Part shown: positions 54,621-62,660 of the stretch, in pieces
How the letters are laid out: each line of letters begins with the position of its first letter
Position numbering within the stretch: position 1 is the stretch's first letter
Assembly (NCBI RefSeq): GCF_025420585.1
Contig: NZ_JAOEGB010000012.1
Coordinates: 124,001-188,000, forward strand
Source of the DNA: Planotetraspora sp. A-T 1434
GTDB taxonomy: Bacteria > Actinomycetota > Actinomycetes > Streptosporangiales > Streptosporangiaceae
DNA: 64,000 nt
Direction of reading: 5' to 3'
Translations under genes and position numbers: made by a program
Notes under the pieces: model-generated
Database searches by the model: none
What the model saw: the letters and a program-made list of their open reading frames with translations, nothing else
Told to the model about the DNA's origin: nothing

Positions 54621-54879
54621 AGCGTCGAGGTTACGTCACCCTCACGAGATGTCGGTCTGTCTTCGCATCTGGTGCGAGCACTGCTAGTGTTCACAACAAG
54701 GCGCTTTAGTAAAGAAACACCCATGAGCGCCCCAAAGAGGCTCTATCATATAACAATCGGGCATTGAGCCGGTAACAACCCGTGATCTTCTATGAAAACC
54801 ACGGATAAATCAGGCTTCGCTCGGCACACTGGTTACCTGTCCGCCCGCTGCAGGACGCGGGACGCGAGGGGGAGAGATT

Positions 54880-55101
54880 GTGGAGAGTAGCAGCGAGCGA
54901 CTGCTGACCCCTGGAGAGGTTGCCGCCCTCTTCCGGGTCGACCCGAAGACCGTGACACGCTGGGCCGCGGCGGGGCGAATCAGCAGCATCCGTACCCCCG
55001 GAGGGCACAGGCGGTTCCGCGAGTCGGAAGTGCACGCCCTTCTTCGCGGAGAGGACGTCCTTACGGCCGACCGGCCGAACGGCGACTCACCGCGAGTCTG
55101 A
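54880..55101 (+). CDS. bldC: BldC-type MerR-like developmental regulator
   Basis: 73 residues from GTG 54880. One winged helix-turn-helix: LLTPGEVAALFRVDPKTVTR, WAAAGRISSIRTPGGHRRFR, without the dimerisation helix of MerR proteins. It matches Streptomyces BldC almost throughout. BldC binds direct repeats cooperatively and represses early entry into development. The 259-base upstream region (54,621-54,879) has no gene and probably holds its promoter. Confidence 0.92.
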   Translation: MESSSERLLTPGEVAALFRVDPKTVTRWAAAGRISSIRTPGGHRRFRESEVHALLRGEDVLTADRPNGDSPRV

Positions 55102-55188
55102 CGCACGTACCAGCACCAGGTGATCCTGCGCGCTACCCCGATAGCGCAGGGTCACCCGAGTCAGCCCCGAGTCTGAACACGCCCGAGT

Positions 55189-55434
55189 TCAGTCCTGCTC
55201 GGCCTTGAAGGCCAGGAACTCGCGCTCCAGCTCGTCGTTCTCCTCGCGCCACCGGCGCCGCCGCTCGGCCTCCTCCTCTTCGGTGATCGACTCAGCCGCC
55301 CAGCGGTCGTAGTCCGGCTCACCGGGGGCGATCTCCATGTACGCGTTGCCGATCAGGCGCCCGTCATCGCTGGTCAGTGATTGGGGCACGCGGAGTGTCC
55401 CGTCACCGAGCCGGATCACGTACATCCAGACCAC
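55189..55434 (-). CDS. Small hypothetical protein
   Basis: 81 residues. Strand-rich start (MYVIRLGDGTLRVPQSLTSD), then a long acidic coiled helix (ITEEEEAERRRRWREENDEL). Its ATG abuts the stop of the upstream metallopeptidase-like gene, so the two are co-translated. No family recognised; a chaperone or partner for the neighbour is possible. Confidence 0.65.
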   Translation of the reverse strand: MVWMYVIRLGDGTLRVPQSLTSDDGRLIGNAYMEIAPGEPDYDRWAAESITEEEEAERRRRWREENDELEREFLAFKAEQD

Positions 55435-56283
55435 CTAGATTCCGTAGCGCCGGTTGAAGAACAGCATGACGTTCAGCGCCGTCCGCGTGTCCCCGCCCAG
55501 CATGTCGACCAGTGCCGGACGCTGCCGGGACGCGATCGCCGCGAACGCGTCGGCGAAGAACTCCTTGCGCCCGAGGCCGCCGGGCTGCCGGTGGAACGCC
55601 GAGACGAACAGCGGCCGGCATTCCTCGTAGAGCGCGGCGAACTCGGGAGAGTCCGACACCCACTCTCCCGGACTCGCGTCCACGTCGTCCAGCGCATGTC
55701 CGACTTCGTGCATCATCACGTCCGGCGTCGGAGAGGGGCGGTCCCCCACCACGATCTTGCGGTCGCCGTACGCGCCGGCGCAGATGTCCCAGGTCGCGCG
55801 TCCCGACGGCAGCGGCGCTCCGCGCAGGTAGCCCATGTCGTCCAGGTCGGGGACGCCCCCGCGGCCGATATAGATGCCGTCGAGCCCGATGGCCAGCTTG
55901 GCCTTGAGCTTCTCGGGCAACCTGGCGAGGCTGTCCACCGCGCGCACCGCGTCGGCCGAAGGAGGACCGTCCATCGCGTCCCACTGGCGGTAGAGGACCC
56001 GCTCAAGCGGCCCGCAGTGCCTGCGTCCGTCTCGCAGGTCGGGCACGTCCGGCCGGTGCGGCTCCGCCCGCGCGGGCTGGTCGTCCAGCTCGAAATCCCG
56101 CCACGTGTACTGCGGCCGGTCGTCCACCACTGGCGCGGTCACCGCGTGCACCCGCTCCACGGACCGCTCGGGCCACCGCTCTTCCGTTTCGCGATGCGAC
56201 GAGACGTACGGCCCGCGCTGCCACCACCGCGACCCTCGCCGGTGGCGGCCCCTGTCGCCCGGCTCCGCCATCGCACCCCTCAT
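55435..56283 (-). CDS. Zinc metallopeptidase-like protein (ATLF-like fold)
   Basis: 282 residues; an in-frame ATG four codons on is an alternative start. The basic, disordered first 110 residues precede a catalytic-looking part: VMMHEVGHALDD has HExxH zinc ligands (about residues 193-197), and KEFFADAFAAIAS lies at the spacing of the third ligand Glu. This resembles the ATLF/anthrax-lethal-factor-like group. No secretion signal is seen. Substrate unknown; if active it may act in the cytoplasm or be exported by an unusual route. Confidence 0.65.
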   Translation of the reverse strand: MRGAMAEPGDRGRHRRGSRWWQRGPYVSSHRETEERWPERSVERVHAVTAPVVDDRPQYTWRDFELDDQPARAEPHRPDVPDLRDGRRHCGPLERVLYRQWDAMDGPPSADAVRAVDSLARLPEKLKAKLAIGLDGIYIGRGGVPDLDDMGYLRGAPLPSGRATWDICAGAYGDRKIVVGDRPSPTPDVMMHEVGHALDDVDASPGEWVSDSPEFAALYEECRPLFVSAFHRQPGGLGRKEFFADAFAAIASRQRPALVDMLGGDTRTALNVMLFFNRRYGI

Positions 56284-56388
56284 GCCCTCGCGCCTGAGTT
56301 TCTACCGGTCCACCGTACGTTGCCCGCCTGGCCGCGTCACCCGGAATCATGTACGGCTATCACCCCGCAAACACGATCACAAGGAGAT

Positions 56389-56730
56389 ATGGCTTACCGT
56401 GTGGGCATGCCTAGCGTGATTCTCGGTCTGGCGCTGCTGGCCTTCTGGCTTTACTGCCTGTTCGACGTGATCACGACCCCGGATCCGGTGATCCGGAACC
56501 TCCCGAAGCTGCTGTGGATCCTCATCGTGGTGTTCCTCGCCGCCATCGGAGGCGTGTTCTGGTTCCTCTTCGGCCGCCCCCGGGCCCCTGGGTCCACGGC
56601 CGGGCCGTACGGCCCGCAGGGGGCGTTTGGAACGCGGCAAGACGCCCCCCGGGGCGGCGTCCCCCGGGGGCCCGACGACGACCCCGAGTTCCTCCGCCAC
56701 CTGGAGCGCCGCCTCCGCGACGACGACTAA
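56389..56730 (+). CDS. PLDc_N domain membrane protein
   Basis: 113 residues from ATG 56389; AAGGAG lies only 2 bases upstream, so the ATG at 56407 (MPSVILGLAL) could instead be used. Two membrane helices (VILGLALLAFWLYCLFDVI and LLWILIVVFLAAIGGVFWFL) match the phospholipase D N-terminal (PLDc_N) module, followed by a Pro/Gly-rich cytoplasmic tail ending in acidic DDPEFLRHLERRLRDDD. No PLD catalytic HKD motif is present. Function unknown. Confidence 0.8.
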   Translation: MAYRVGMPSVILGLALLAFWLYCLFDVITTPDPVIRNLPKLLWILIVVFLAAIGGVFWFLFGRPRAPGSTAGPYGPQGAFGTRQDAPRGGVPRGPDDDPEFLRHLERRLRDDD

Positions 56731-56752
56731 CCCCTCCCCCCTCCCCCTCGGC

Positions 56753-57016
56753 GTGATCATGCAGAGATTCCCAGGGACGCGCTCGGAGCTGGCACCCTCT
56801 TGTGCGTGATCATGCACGGATTCCTTGAGTGCGGCACTGAACAGGGAGAACCTCATCAGCGATCATGCAGCTCGCCCGCGCCGTACGCCCTGACGGCCCT
56901 GCATGATCACGGACATCGTTCACGCTCTTCAGAGTCCTTCCACAGGAACCTGTGCATGATCACGATCAGTGTTGTGGCAGGAGAGAGCCGAACGCGGGAA
57001 CCTGTGCATGATCACG
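56753..57016. repeat. Six-copy repeat array, 53-bp spaced, with inverted halves
   Basis: The core gatcatgca occurs at 56755, 56808 and 56861 on the plus strand, and its reverse (tgcatgatc) at 56900, 56953 and 57005. Spacing is 53, 53, 39, 53 and 52 bases. Several copies extend to a 20-base unit like CGTGATCATGCACrGrTTCC. The array fills the 324-base gap between two convergent genes; no protein frame is supported there. Confidence 0.75.
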
Positions 57017-57054
57017 CCGGGGAGGGGTGGGGGGGTGATCACCCGGGGGTGGGG

Positions 57055-58008
57055 TTAGTGAGGGACGTCGGCGTAGGAGTGGAGACCGCTGATGAAGACG
57101 TTCACACCGATCAGGTTGAAGAGCAGGCAGCCGAACGCGACCAGCGACACGATGATGGCGGCCTTGCCGCGCCATCCGGCGGTGGCCCGCGCGTGGAGGT
57201 AGGCGGCGTACGCGACCCAGGTCACGAAGGCCCAGACCTCCTTCGGGTCCCAGCCCCAGTAGCGGCCCCACGCGCGGTCGGCCCACAGGGCTCCGGCGAT
57301 GACGGCGAACGTCCAGATCGGGAAGGAGATCACGATCGCCCGGTGCGCGATGCGCTCCAGGTCGGCGCGTGACGGCAGGACCGACGGCCGCCCGTCCTTC
57401 CTGATCAGGTAGAGGATGGCGCAGACGCCGGCCAGGATGAACAGCCCGCTGGAGACGATGGCGGCCGTCACGTGGATGGCGATCCAATAGGAGTGCAGCG
57501 CGGGCATCACCGGACCGGCCTGGACGTGCAGGAAGAGCACCGCGAAGCCCAGCCCCAGGGCGGCCGTCAGGGTGACGAACGCGCCGAGGAAGCGGATCGG
57601 CTGCCGGGTCAGCAGCACGAGGAAGGCGGTGGCGGCGGCGAAGCAGATCGCCACCACGAACTCGTACATGTTGCCCCACGGCCACCGGTCCACCGCGAGG
57701 CCGCGGGTGAGGATGCCGGCGAGGTTGCCCGCCCACGCGATCCACGAGAGGACGACCGCGACGCCCCCGGCCTTGACCGCCCACGGCGCCGGCCCCGCCT
57801 CCGGCTCGGTGCGGCTCTCCGGAAGGACGTCCCCCCCGCCGGCGCCGACGGAGACCAGCTCCCGCTTGGGGGCGGCGGCCGCCGTACGGACCCGGCCGAA
57901 GGCCAGCTCCAGCGCATAACCGATCATGGCGGCGAGATAGAGCAGGACGGTCGCCAGGATGAGCTGGTCGCTCAGCGTGGCGAGTCCCTCGTTGACCTGG
58001 GCAGGCAT
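57055..58008 (-). CDS. ccsB: Cytochrome c biogenesis protein CcsB/ResC
   Basis: 317 residues from ATG 58008. About eight membrane helices. The haem-handling WWD motif is RYWGWDPKEVWAFVTW (251-257), with conserved His in HSYWIAIHV. With ResB it carries haem outward and ligates it to apocytochromes c in the System II pathway. Last gene of the resA-ccdA-resB-ccsB operon; two bases separate it from resB. Confidence 0.92.
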   Translation of the reverse strand: MPAQVNEGLATLSDQLILATVLLYLAAMIGYALELAFGRVRTAAAAPKRELVSVGAGGGDVLPESRTEPEAGPAPWAVKAGGVAVVLSWIAWAGNLAGILTRGLAVDRWPWGNMYEFVVAICFAAATAFLVLLTRQPIRFLGAFVTLTAALGLGFAVLFLHVQAGPVMPALHSYWIAIHVTAAIVSSGLFILAGVCAILYLIRKDGRPSVLPSRADLERIAHRAIVISFPIWTFAVIAGALWADRAWGRYWGWDPKEVWAFVTWVAYAAYLHARATAGWRGKAAIIVSLVAFGCLLFNLIGVNVFISGLHSYADVPH

Positions 58009-58010
58009 CC

Positions 58011-59552
58011 CTACTCCTCGTCCGGGCGAAGCGTGGTGACGATCTCGGAGAACTCCTCGGAGAAGCTCTCGCCGCCGCCCTCCGTGCGGGTCAATCCTCC
58101 CACCGTGACCTGCCGGTCCTTTATCCGGACCCAGACCCTGCGGCGGCGGATGGTCAGGGACAGCACGAGGCCGATCACCGCCGCGGCCGCCGCGAGCAGG
58201 GCGGGCAACCGGCCGGGGTCGTAGGTCGTCTGGAGGCTGATCCACTCCTTGACGCCGGTGAACTGGATCTTCCCCGCGCCGTCGGCAAGCTCGCGGGTGT
58301 CGCCCACGTTGAGCGGTGCGGGCTGGGCCGACATCGTGCCGAGCGGCTTCAGGTGGTCGGTGTTGAGCTGGTAGACCGACTGCGGCCGCCCGTTCTTCAG
58401 GCCGAGATCGCCGGAGAACGGGAAGACCTGGACCGTCGGGTTGACCGCGCCGGGGAAGACGGACACCCAGGCGCCGCCGTTCGGGACCGTGGTGGGCAGG
58501 AAGCGCGCGAGGAACCCGAGCTGCACCGGCTGCGCGTCGGGCACCTTGATCACGCATTCGGAGGTGTAGGTCGCCTGGTCGTTGGCGAGGCAGGGCACCG
58601 GCCCGTCGAAGGCCACCTGCCCCTTGCCGTCGATGACCTTGAACGTCGGAGCGTACCCGTGGCCGATGAGGTAGGTCAGCGTGCCGTTCACGTCGAGCGG
58701 GTCGTTGACCTTGAGGTCGAAGTCGCGCGGGGCGGACGTGGGCGAGTCCTGGACCGTGAGTTTGGCGCTGTAGTCGAGCGGCTGGCCCTGCTTGGCCCCG
58801 GCGGCGACATAGGTGGCACGGAAGTCCTCGAGCGTGAACGAGAACGGCTCGAGCGACTCGGCCGTCACCCGCTGGCCCGGCATGAACCGGTCGTACGCGG
58901 CGACGGCGTTGGCGAAGCCGTCCCCTTCGACCACGAGCACGTTGCCGCGGTAGCCGTACAGGCCGCCGGCGCCGACCGCGAAGAGCAGCACGAGGAGCGC
59001 GATGTGGAAGAGCAGGTTGCCGGTCTCCCGCAGGTAGCCCTTCTCGGCGGCGACCCAGTCCGGCCCCGTGACGACGCGGAACCGCCTCTTCCGGAGCTTC
59101 GCCGCCGCCTCCTCGACCGTGAGGCCGCTCTCGAACGACTCGCCGTGCGGCAGACGCAGGAGGTTGCGCGGCGCGGCCGGCGGGTCGCGGCGGATCTCCT
59201 TGAGGTGGACGAGCGCCCGGGGCAGCACGCATCCCGCCAGCGAGACGAACAGCAGCAGGTAGATGGCCGCGAACCAGGGCGACGTGAACACGTCGAACAG
59301 CCAGAACCGGTCCAGCCACTTGGCCTCGGTGGGGCTGTTGGCGTAATACTGCGCGACCCTGGCCGGGTCGACGCCGCGCTGCGGGTAGAGCGAGCCCGGC
59401 ACCGAGCCGAGCGCGAACAGGAACAGCAGGATCAGCGCCGTCCGCATCGAGGTCAGTGTCCGCCAGGCCCACCGCAGCCAGCCCACGGGCCCGAGCCCCG
59501 CCGGGCGCACGGGATCCGGAGCGACCTCGACGGTGTCGTGGGGCGCCGTCAT
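58011..59552 (-). CDS. resB: Cytochrome c biogenesis protein ResB
   Basis: 513 residues. Three membrane helices at the N-terminus (RTALILLFLFALGSVPGSLY and others), one near the end (LLAAAAAVIGLVLSLTI), with a large extracytoplasmic domain between. Typical ResB/Ccs1 partner of CcsB. The start overlaps the ccdA stop by one base, so the operon is translationally coupled. Confidence 0.9.
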   Translation of the reverse strand: MTAPHDTVEVAPDPVRPAGLGPVGWLRWAWRTLTSMRTALILLFLFALGSVPGSLYPQRGVDPARVAQYYANSPTEAKWLDRFWLFDVFTSPWFAAIYLLLFVSLAGCVLPRALVHLKEIRRDPPAAPRNLLRLPHGESFESGLTVEEAAAKLRKRRFRVVTGPDWVAAEKGYLRETGNLLFHIALLVLLFAVGAGGLYGYRGNVLVVEGDGFANAVAAYDRFMPGQRVTAESLEPFSFTLEDFRATYVAAGAKQGQPLDYSAKLTVQDSPTSAPRDFDLKVNDPLDVNGTLTYLIGHGYAPTFKVIDGKGQVAFDGPVPCLANDQATYTSECVIKVPDAQPVQLGFLARFLPTTVPNGGAWVSVFPGAVNPTVQVFPFSGDLGLKNGRPQSVYQLNTDHLKPLGTMSAQPAPLNVGDTRELADGAGKIQFTGVKEWISLQTTYDPGRLPALLAAAAAVIGLVLSLTIRRRRVWVRIKDRQVTVGGLTRTEGGGESFSEEFSEIVTTLRPDEE

Positions 59553-60283
59553 CAGATCACCGGCTCGAATCCGCCGACCCAGCCCTGCAGCCCGGCGATC
59601 AGATCGCCCCAGAGCCCGGTCACGAGCAGCAGGCCCACGCCGACGAGCATGGCGCCGCCGACGCGGGTGACGAGCGGGGTGTGGCGGCGCACCGCGGCGA
59701 ACGCGTGGAGCGCCTTCCGGTAGGCCAGCCCGGCGAGCACGAACGGCAGGCCGAGGCCGAGGGCGTACGCGAAGGCGAGGACGGCCCCGCGGGCGGCGCT
59801 GCCCTGGTCGACCGAGAGTGTGAGGACGACGGCCAGCGTGGGGCCGATGCAGGGCGTCCAGCCGAGCCCGAAGACCACCCCGAGCAGCGGCGCGCCCGCG
59901 AGCCCCGCCGCCGGGAGCCGGTGGAACCGCACGTCACGCTGGAGGCCGGGGATGAGGCCGATGAACGCGAGGCCGAGGACGATCGTGACGACCCCCAGCA
60001 CGCGGGTGATCATGCCGGCGTTGCCGAGCAGGACGCCTCCGAGGCCGCCGAACAGCGCTCCGCCCAGCACGAACACGGCGGCGAAACCGAGGACGAACAG
60101 GGCGCTGCCCAGGATCATCCGGCCGCGCTTCGGATCGCCGCTCATGCCCGTCACGTACGACAGGTAGCCCGGCACCAGCGGGAGCACGCAGGGAGACAGG
60201 AACGACACCAGCCCGGCCGCCAGCGCGATCGGGAGGGCGACCAGCAGCGATCCGGTCGCGACCGTGGCGCCGAGGTCACTCAT
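59552..60283 (-). CDS. ccdA: Cytochrome c-type biogenesis protein CcdA
   Basis: 243 residues with six membrane helices. The paired membrane cysteines are in VSFLSPCVLPLVPGYLSYVT and LGWTPCIGPTLAVVL. It passes reducing power from cytoplasmic thioredoxin to the outside, keeping apocytochrome CxxCH cysteines reduced. Its start overlaps the thioredoxin-like lipoprotein gene by eight bases. Confidence 0.92.
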   Translation of the reverse strand: MSDLGATVATGSLLVALPIALAAGLVSFLSPCVLPLVPGYLSYVTGMSGDPKRGRMILGSALFVLGFAAVFVLGGALFGGLGGVLLGNAGMITRVLGVVTIVLGLAFIGLIPGLQRDVRFHRLPAAGLAGAPLLGVVFGLGWTPCIGPTLAVVLTLSVDQGSAARGAVLAFAYALGLGLPFVLAGLAYRKALHAFAAVRRHTPLVTRVGGAMLVGVGLLLVTGLWGDLIAGLQGWVGGFEPVI

Positions 60284-60842
60284 CGCTCACCTTGGTGACC
60301 GCGTCGAGAAGGTCGTTGTACTTGACCTCACCCAGCGCGCGGGCGGCGATCCGGCCCCGATCGTCGATGATCAGCGTGGAGGGGATGGCCGCCGGAGGGA
60401 CGGTCCCCTGGAACGCGAGCAGGACCTTGCCGGTCTTGTCGTAGATGCTCGGGTAGCCCGGCTGGACCGTGCGGTCGAAGGCCTGGGCGGACGCCTGGAG
60501 GTCCTTGAAGTTGACGCCGACGAACTCGACGCCCTTTGCGCGGGTCTTGGCCGCGATGTCCTTGAGCACCGGGGCCTCGGCCCGGCAGGGGGCGCACCAC
60601 GAAGCCCAGAAGTTGAGCACGTAGACCTTGCCGGAGGCAAGCTTGGCCGTGCCGCCGTCGAGGGTCGCGCCCTCGATCGCGGGCGCCTTCTGGCGGGCGC
60701 CGGCCCCGAAGAGCTCGACCCTGCCGTCCCCCGGCACGAACCTCGTGTCGCCGGATCGGGGCTGGGACGCCTGACCGCCCGCGCAGCCCGCGAGGGCTGT
60801 CACGGCCAGAGCGACGATCACGGACAGGCTCTTGGCGGACAC
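60276..60842 (-). CDS. ResA/TlpA-like thioredoxin lipoprotein
   Basis: 188 residues from GTG 60842; the ATG further upstream has no matching signal. Lipobox LAGC gives Cys20 as the anchor. The thioredoxin fold carries the redox-active pair Cys83 and Cys86 in NFWASWCAPCRAEAP and a cis-Pro loop in AIPSTLIIDD. It should reduce apocytochrome c disulfides outside the membrane, taking electrons from CcdA. First gene of the System II operon. Confidence 0.88.
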   Translation of the reverse strand: MSAKSLSVIVALAVTALAGCAGGQASQPRSGDTRFVPGDGRVELFGAGARQKAPAIEGATLDGGTAKLASGKVYVLNFWASWCAPCRAEAPVLKDIAAKTRAKGVEFVGVNFKDLQASAQAFDRTVQPGYPSIYDKTGKVLLAFQGTVPPAAIPSTLIIDDRGRIAARALGEVKYNDLLDAVTKVSDE

Positions 60843-60918
60843 GGGAGGAGGATCTCCTTGTACTACAACCGGTAGAGCTGTAAGCCTACCGAGCACGCGG
60901 GGTGCCCCGGCCAGCGGG

Positions 60919-61554
60919 TCATGCCCCGGGAACGGGATTGCCCTTGAGGAGCGCGCCGGCCGGCTCGCTGTAGCCGACGCTGCTGAGGCGGTCGCCCTCG
61001 AACGTGAAGCTGGTGAGGCTGGCCAGCGCGCACTGGCGGCGGCGCGGGTCGTGCCACAGGCGCCTGCCCTCGGCCGCCAGGCGGAGAACCCAGATGGGCA
61101 GCTGGTGGCTGACCAGCAGTGCCTCGTGACCGCGCGCCCGCTCCCGCGCGTCGTCCACGACCGACTTCATGCGGGCGACGACCTCGGTGTACGGCTCGCC
61201 CCAGGACGGCCGGAACGGGTTCCTGAAGTGCCGGTAGTAGCGGGGGTCGCGGAACACGCCGTCGCCGGCGACCCGCATGCCCTCGAAGACGTTGGACGCC
61301 TCCATCAGCCGCTCGTCGAGCGTGACCTCCAGGTTCAGCGCCTGGGCGGACGGCGCGGCCGTCTCCTGCGCCCGCTCCATCGGTGAGCTCCAGACGGCGA
61401 CGATGTCCCTGCCCCCGATGGCCTTGGCGACCACCTCGGCCATCTGCCTGCCGTTTTCGGACAGGTGGTAGCCCGGCAGCCTGCCGTACAGGATCCCGGA
61501 GGGGTTGTGGACCTCACCGTGGCGGAGGAGGTGGACGACGGTCGTCTCAGTCAT
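60919..61554 (-). CDS. Histidine phosphatase (phosphoglycerate-mutase-like)
   Basis: 211 residues. VVHLLRHGEVHNPSGILYG has the catalytic RHG triad (His12), SPMERAQETAAP is the second phosphate pocket, and HEALLVSHQLPIWVLRLA carries the second His. The end (ALLKGNPVPGA) is like many actinobacterial paralogues. It is a broad-specificity phosphatase candidate; its neighbours do not point to a substrate. Same strand as the System II operon, 77 bases upstream of it. Confidence 0.87.
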   Translation of the reverse strand: MTETTVVHLLRHGEVHNPSGILYGRLPGYHLSENGRQMAEVVAKAIGGRDIVAVWSSPMERAQETAAPSAQALNLEVTLDERLMEASNVFEGMRVAGDGVFRDPRYYRHFRNPFRPSWGEPYTEVVARMKSVVDDARERARGHEALLVSHQLPIWVLRLAAEGRRLWHDPRRRQCALASLTSFTFEGDRLSSVGYSEPAGALLKGNPVPGA

Positions 61555-61566
61555 GGCCTCGACAGC

Positions 61567-62475
61567 CTACCCGGCGTCCAGGCCCTCGCACGCGGTCCGC
61601 AACGCGTCGACGGCGGCGCGAATCGCGGGACGGCGGGCGGCGTCGGTCCGCCAGACGGCGTAGAGCCGCCGCACGGGCGGAGGCTCGATGGGCACCGCGT
61701 CGACGCCCTCGGGCAGCGGTCCCCGGCCGAGTCGAGGGACGAGCGCGCATCCGTGGCCGGCCGCGACCAGAGCGAGGTGGGTCGGATACTCGTCCGCCAT
61801 GCAGACGATCTCCGGCTCCTTCTCGACCGAGCGGAGCAGGAACAGTAGAAAGTCGTTGCACACGGTGCCCGGCGTCGAGGCGATCCAGCTGTCACCGGGG
61901 AGGTCGGCGAGCTCGACCTTCTCCCGGCCCGCCAGCGGGTGGCCGACCGGCACGATGACGTCGGCTATGTCGTCCAGCAGCGCCACGCGGGAGAGGCCGT
62001 CGGGCAGTGCCATGGGCCGGTTCAGCCAGTCCTGCACCACGGCGAGGTCGATCTCCCCCCGGGACACCTCGCGGAGCTGCCGTTCCGGCTCGCGCTCGTA
62101 GATCAGTAGATCGAGGTCGGGATGGTGCTTCTTCAGCACCGAAAGCGCCTGGGGCAGGATGCCGCGCGCCGCCGTCGGGAAGGCCGCCATGGTGAGCCTG
62201 CCCACCACGGCGCCCCGCAGCGCCTCGAAGTCGGCCTCCGCGGTCTCGACCAGCGCGAGGATCTTCTCCGCGTGCTCGGCGAGCAGCCCCGCCGCGTCGG
62301 TGAGCTTCACCCCCCGGCCGTTGCGCTCGACCAGGACTGTGCCCGTCTCGCGTTCGAGCTTGGCGAGCTGCTGGGAGATGGCGGACGGGGTGACCATCAG
62401 TGCCTCGGCGGCCGCGCCCACGGATCCGTAGACGGCCACCGCGTGCAGTGCCTTCAGCCGGTGGAGATCCAACAT
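61567..62475 (-). CDS. LysR-family regulator
   Basis: 302 residues. Winged helix-turn-helix at the N-terminus (HRLKALHAVAVYGSVGAAAE then VTPSAISQQLAKLERETG), then a two-lobed substrate domain (GRLTMAAFPTAARGILPQAL). It diverges from a tiny ORF and an EamA exporter gene, the usual setting for LysR control of export of an amino acid or metabolite. The intergenic region (62,476-62,543) has TGCTT at 62511-62515 facing AAGCA at 62529-62533, a possible operator. Confidence 0.88.
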   Translation of the reverse strand: MLDLHRLKALHAVAVYGSVGAAAEALMVTPSAISQQLAKLERETGTVLVERNGRGVKLTDAAGLLAEHAEKILALVETAEADFEALRGAVVGRLTMAAFPTAARGILPQALSVLKKHHPDLDLLIYEREPERQLREVSRGEIDLAVVQDWLNRPMALPDGLSRVALLDDIADVIVPVGHPLAGREKVELADLPGDSWIASTPGTVCNDFLLFLLRSVEKEPEIVCMADEYPTHLALVAAGHGCALVPRLGRGPLPEGVDAVPIEPPPVRRLYAVWRTDAARRPAIRAAVDALRTACEGLDAG

Positions 62476-62543
62476 GTAAGCCAGTTTAAACCGTGCAGCT
62501 TAGAAAATCTTGCTTGTCCTCAACTGTTAAGCAGTGAAACGAT

Positions 62544-62660
62544 ATGGGCATGCGAATCCTGAACAAGCTCTTCACTAAGCCCACCCGTCCGTCCTACCTC
62601 GAGGCGCTCGCAGCCGACGCCCGCCAGAGACGAAACAGGCAGAGCACCTCCTCCCGCTGA
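62544..62660 (+). CDS. Tiny ORF coupled to the EamA gene
   Basis: 38 residues (MGMRILNKLFTKP, then SYLEALAADARQRRNRQ). Its stop TGA and the next gene's ATG share a base (TGATG), so translation is coupled. The product is basic and helical. It could be a leader peptide or a real small protein; 38 residues is too short to assign. Confidence 0.5.
   Translation: MGMRILNKLFTKPTRPSYLEALAADARQRRNRQSTSSR

Noticed and set aside
56753-57016. CRISPR array
   Set aside because: The repeat unit is short, variable, switches orientation midway and the intervals are too regular in phase rather than spacer-like; no cas genes are present.
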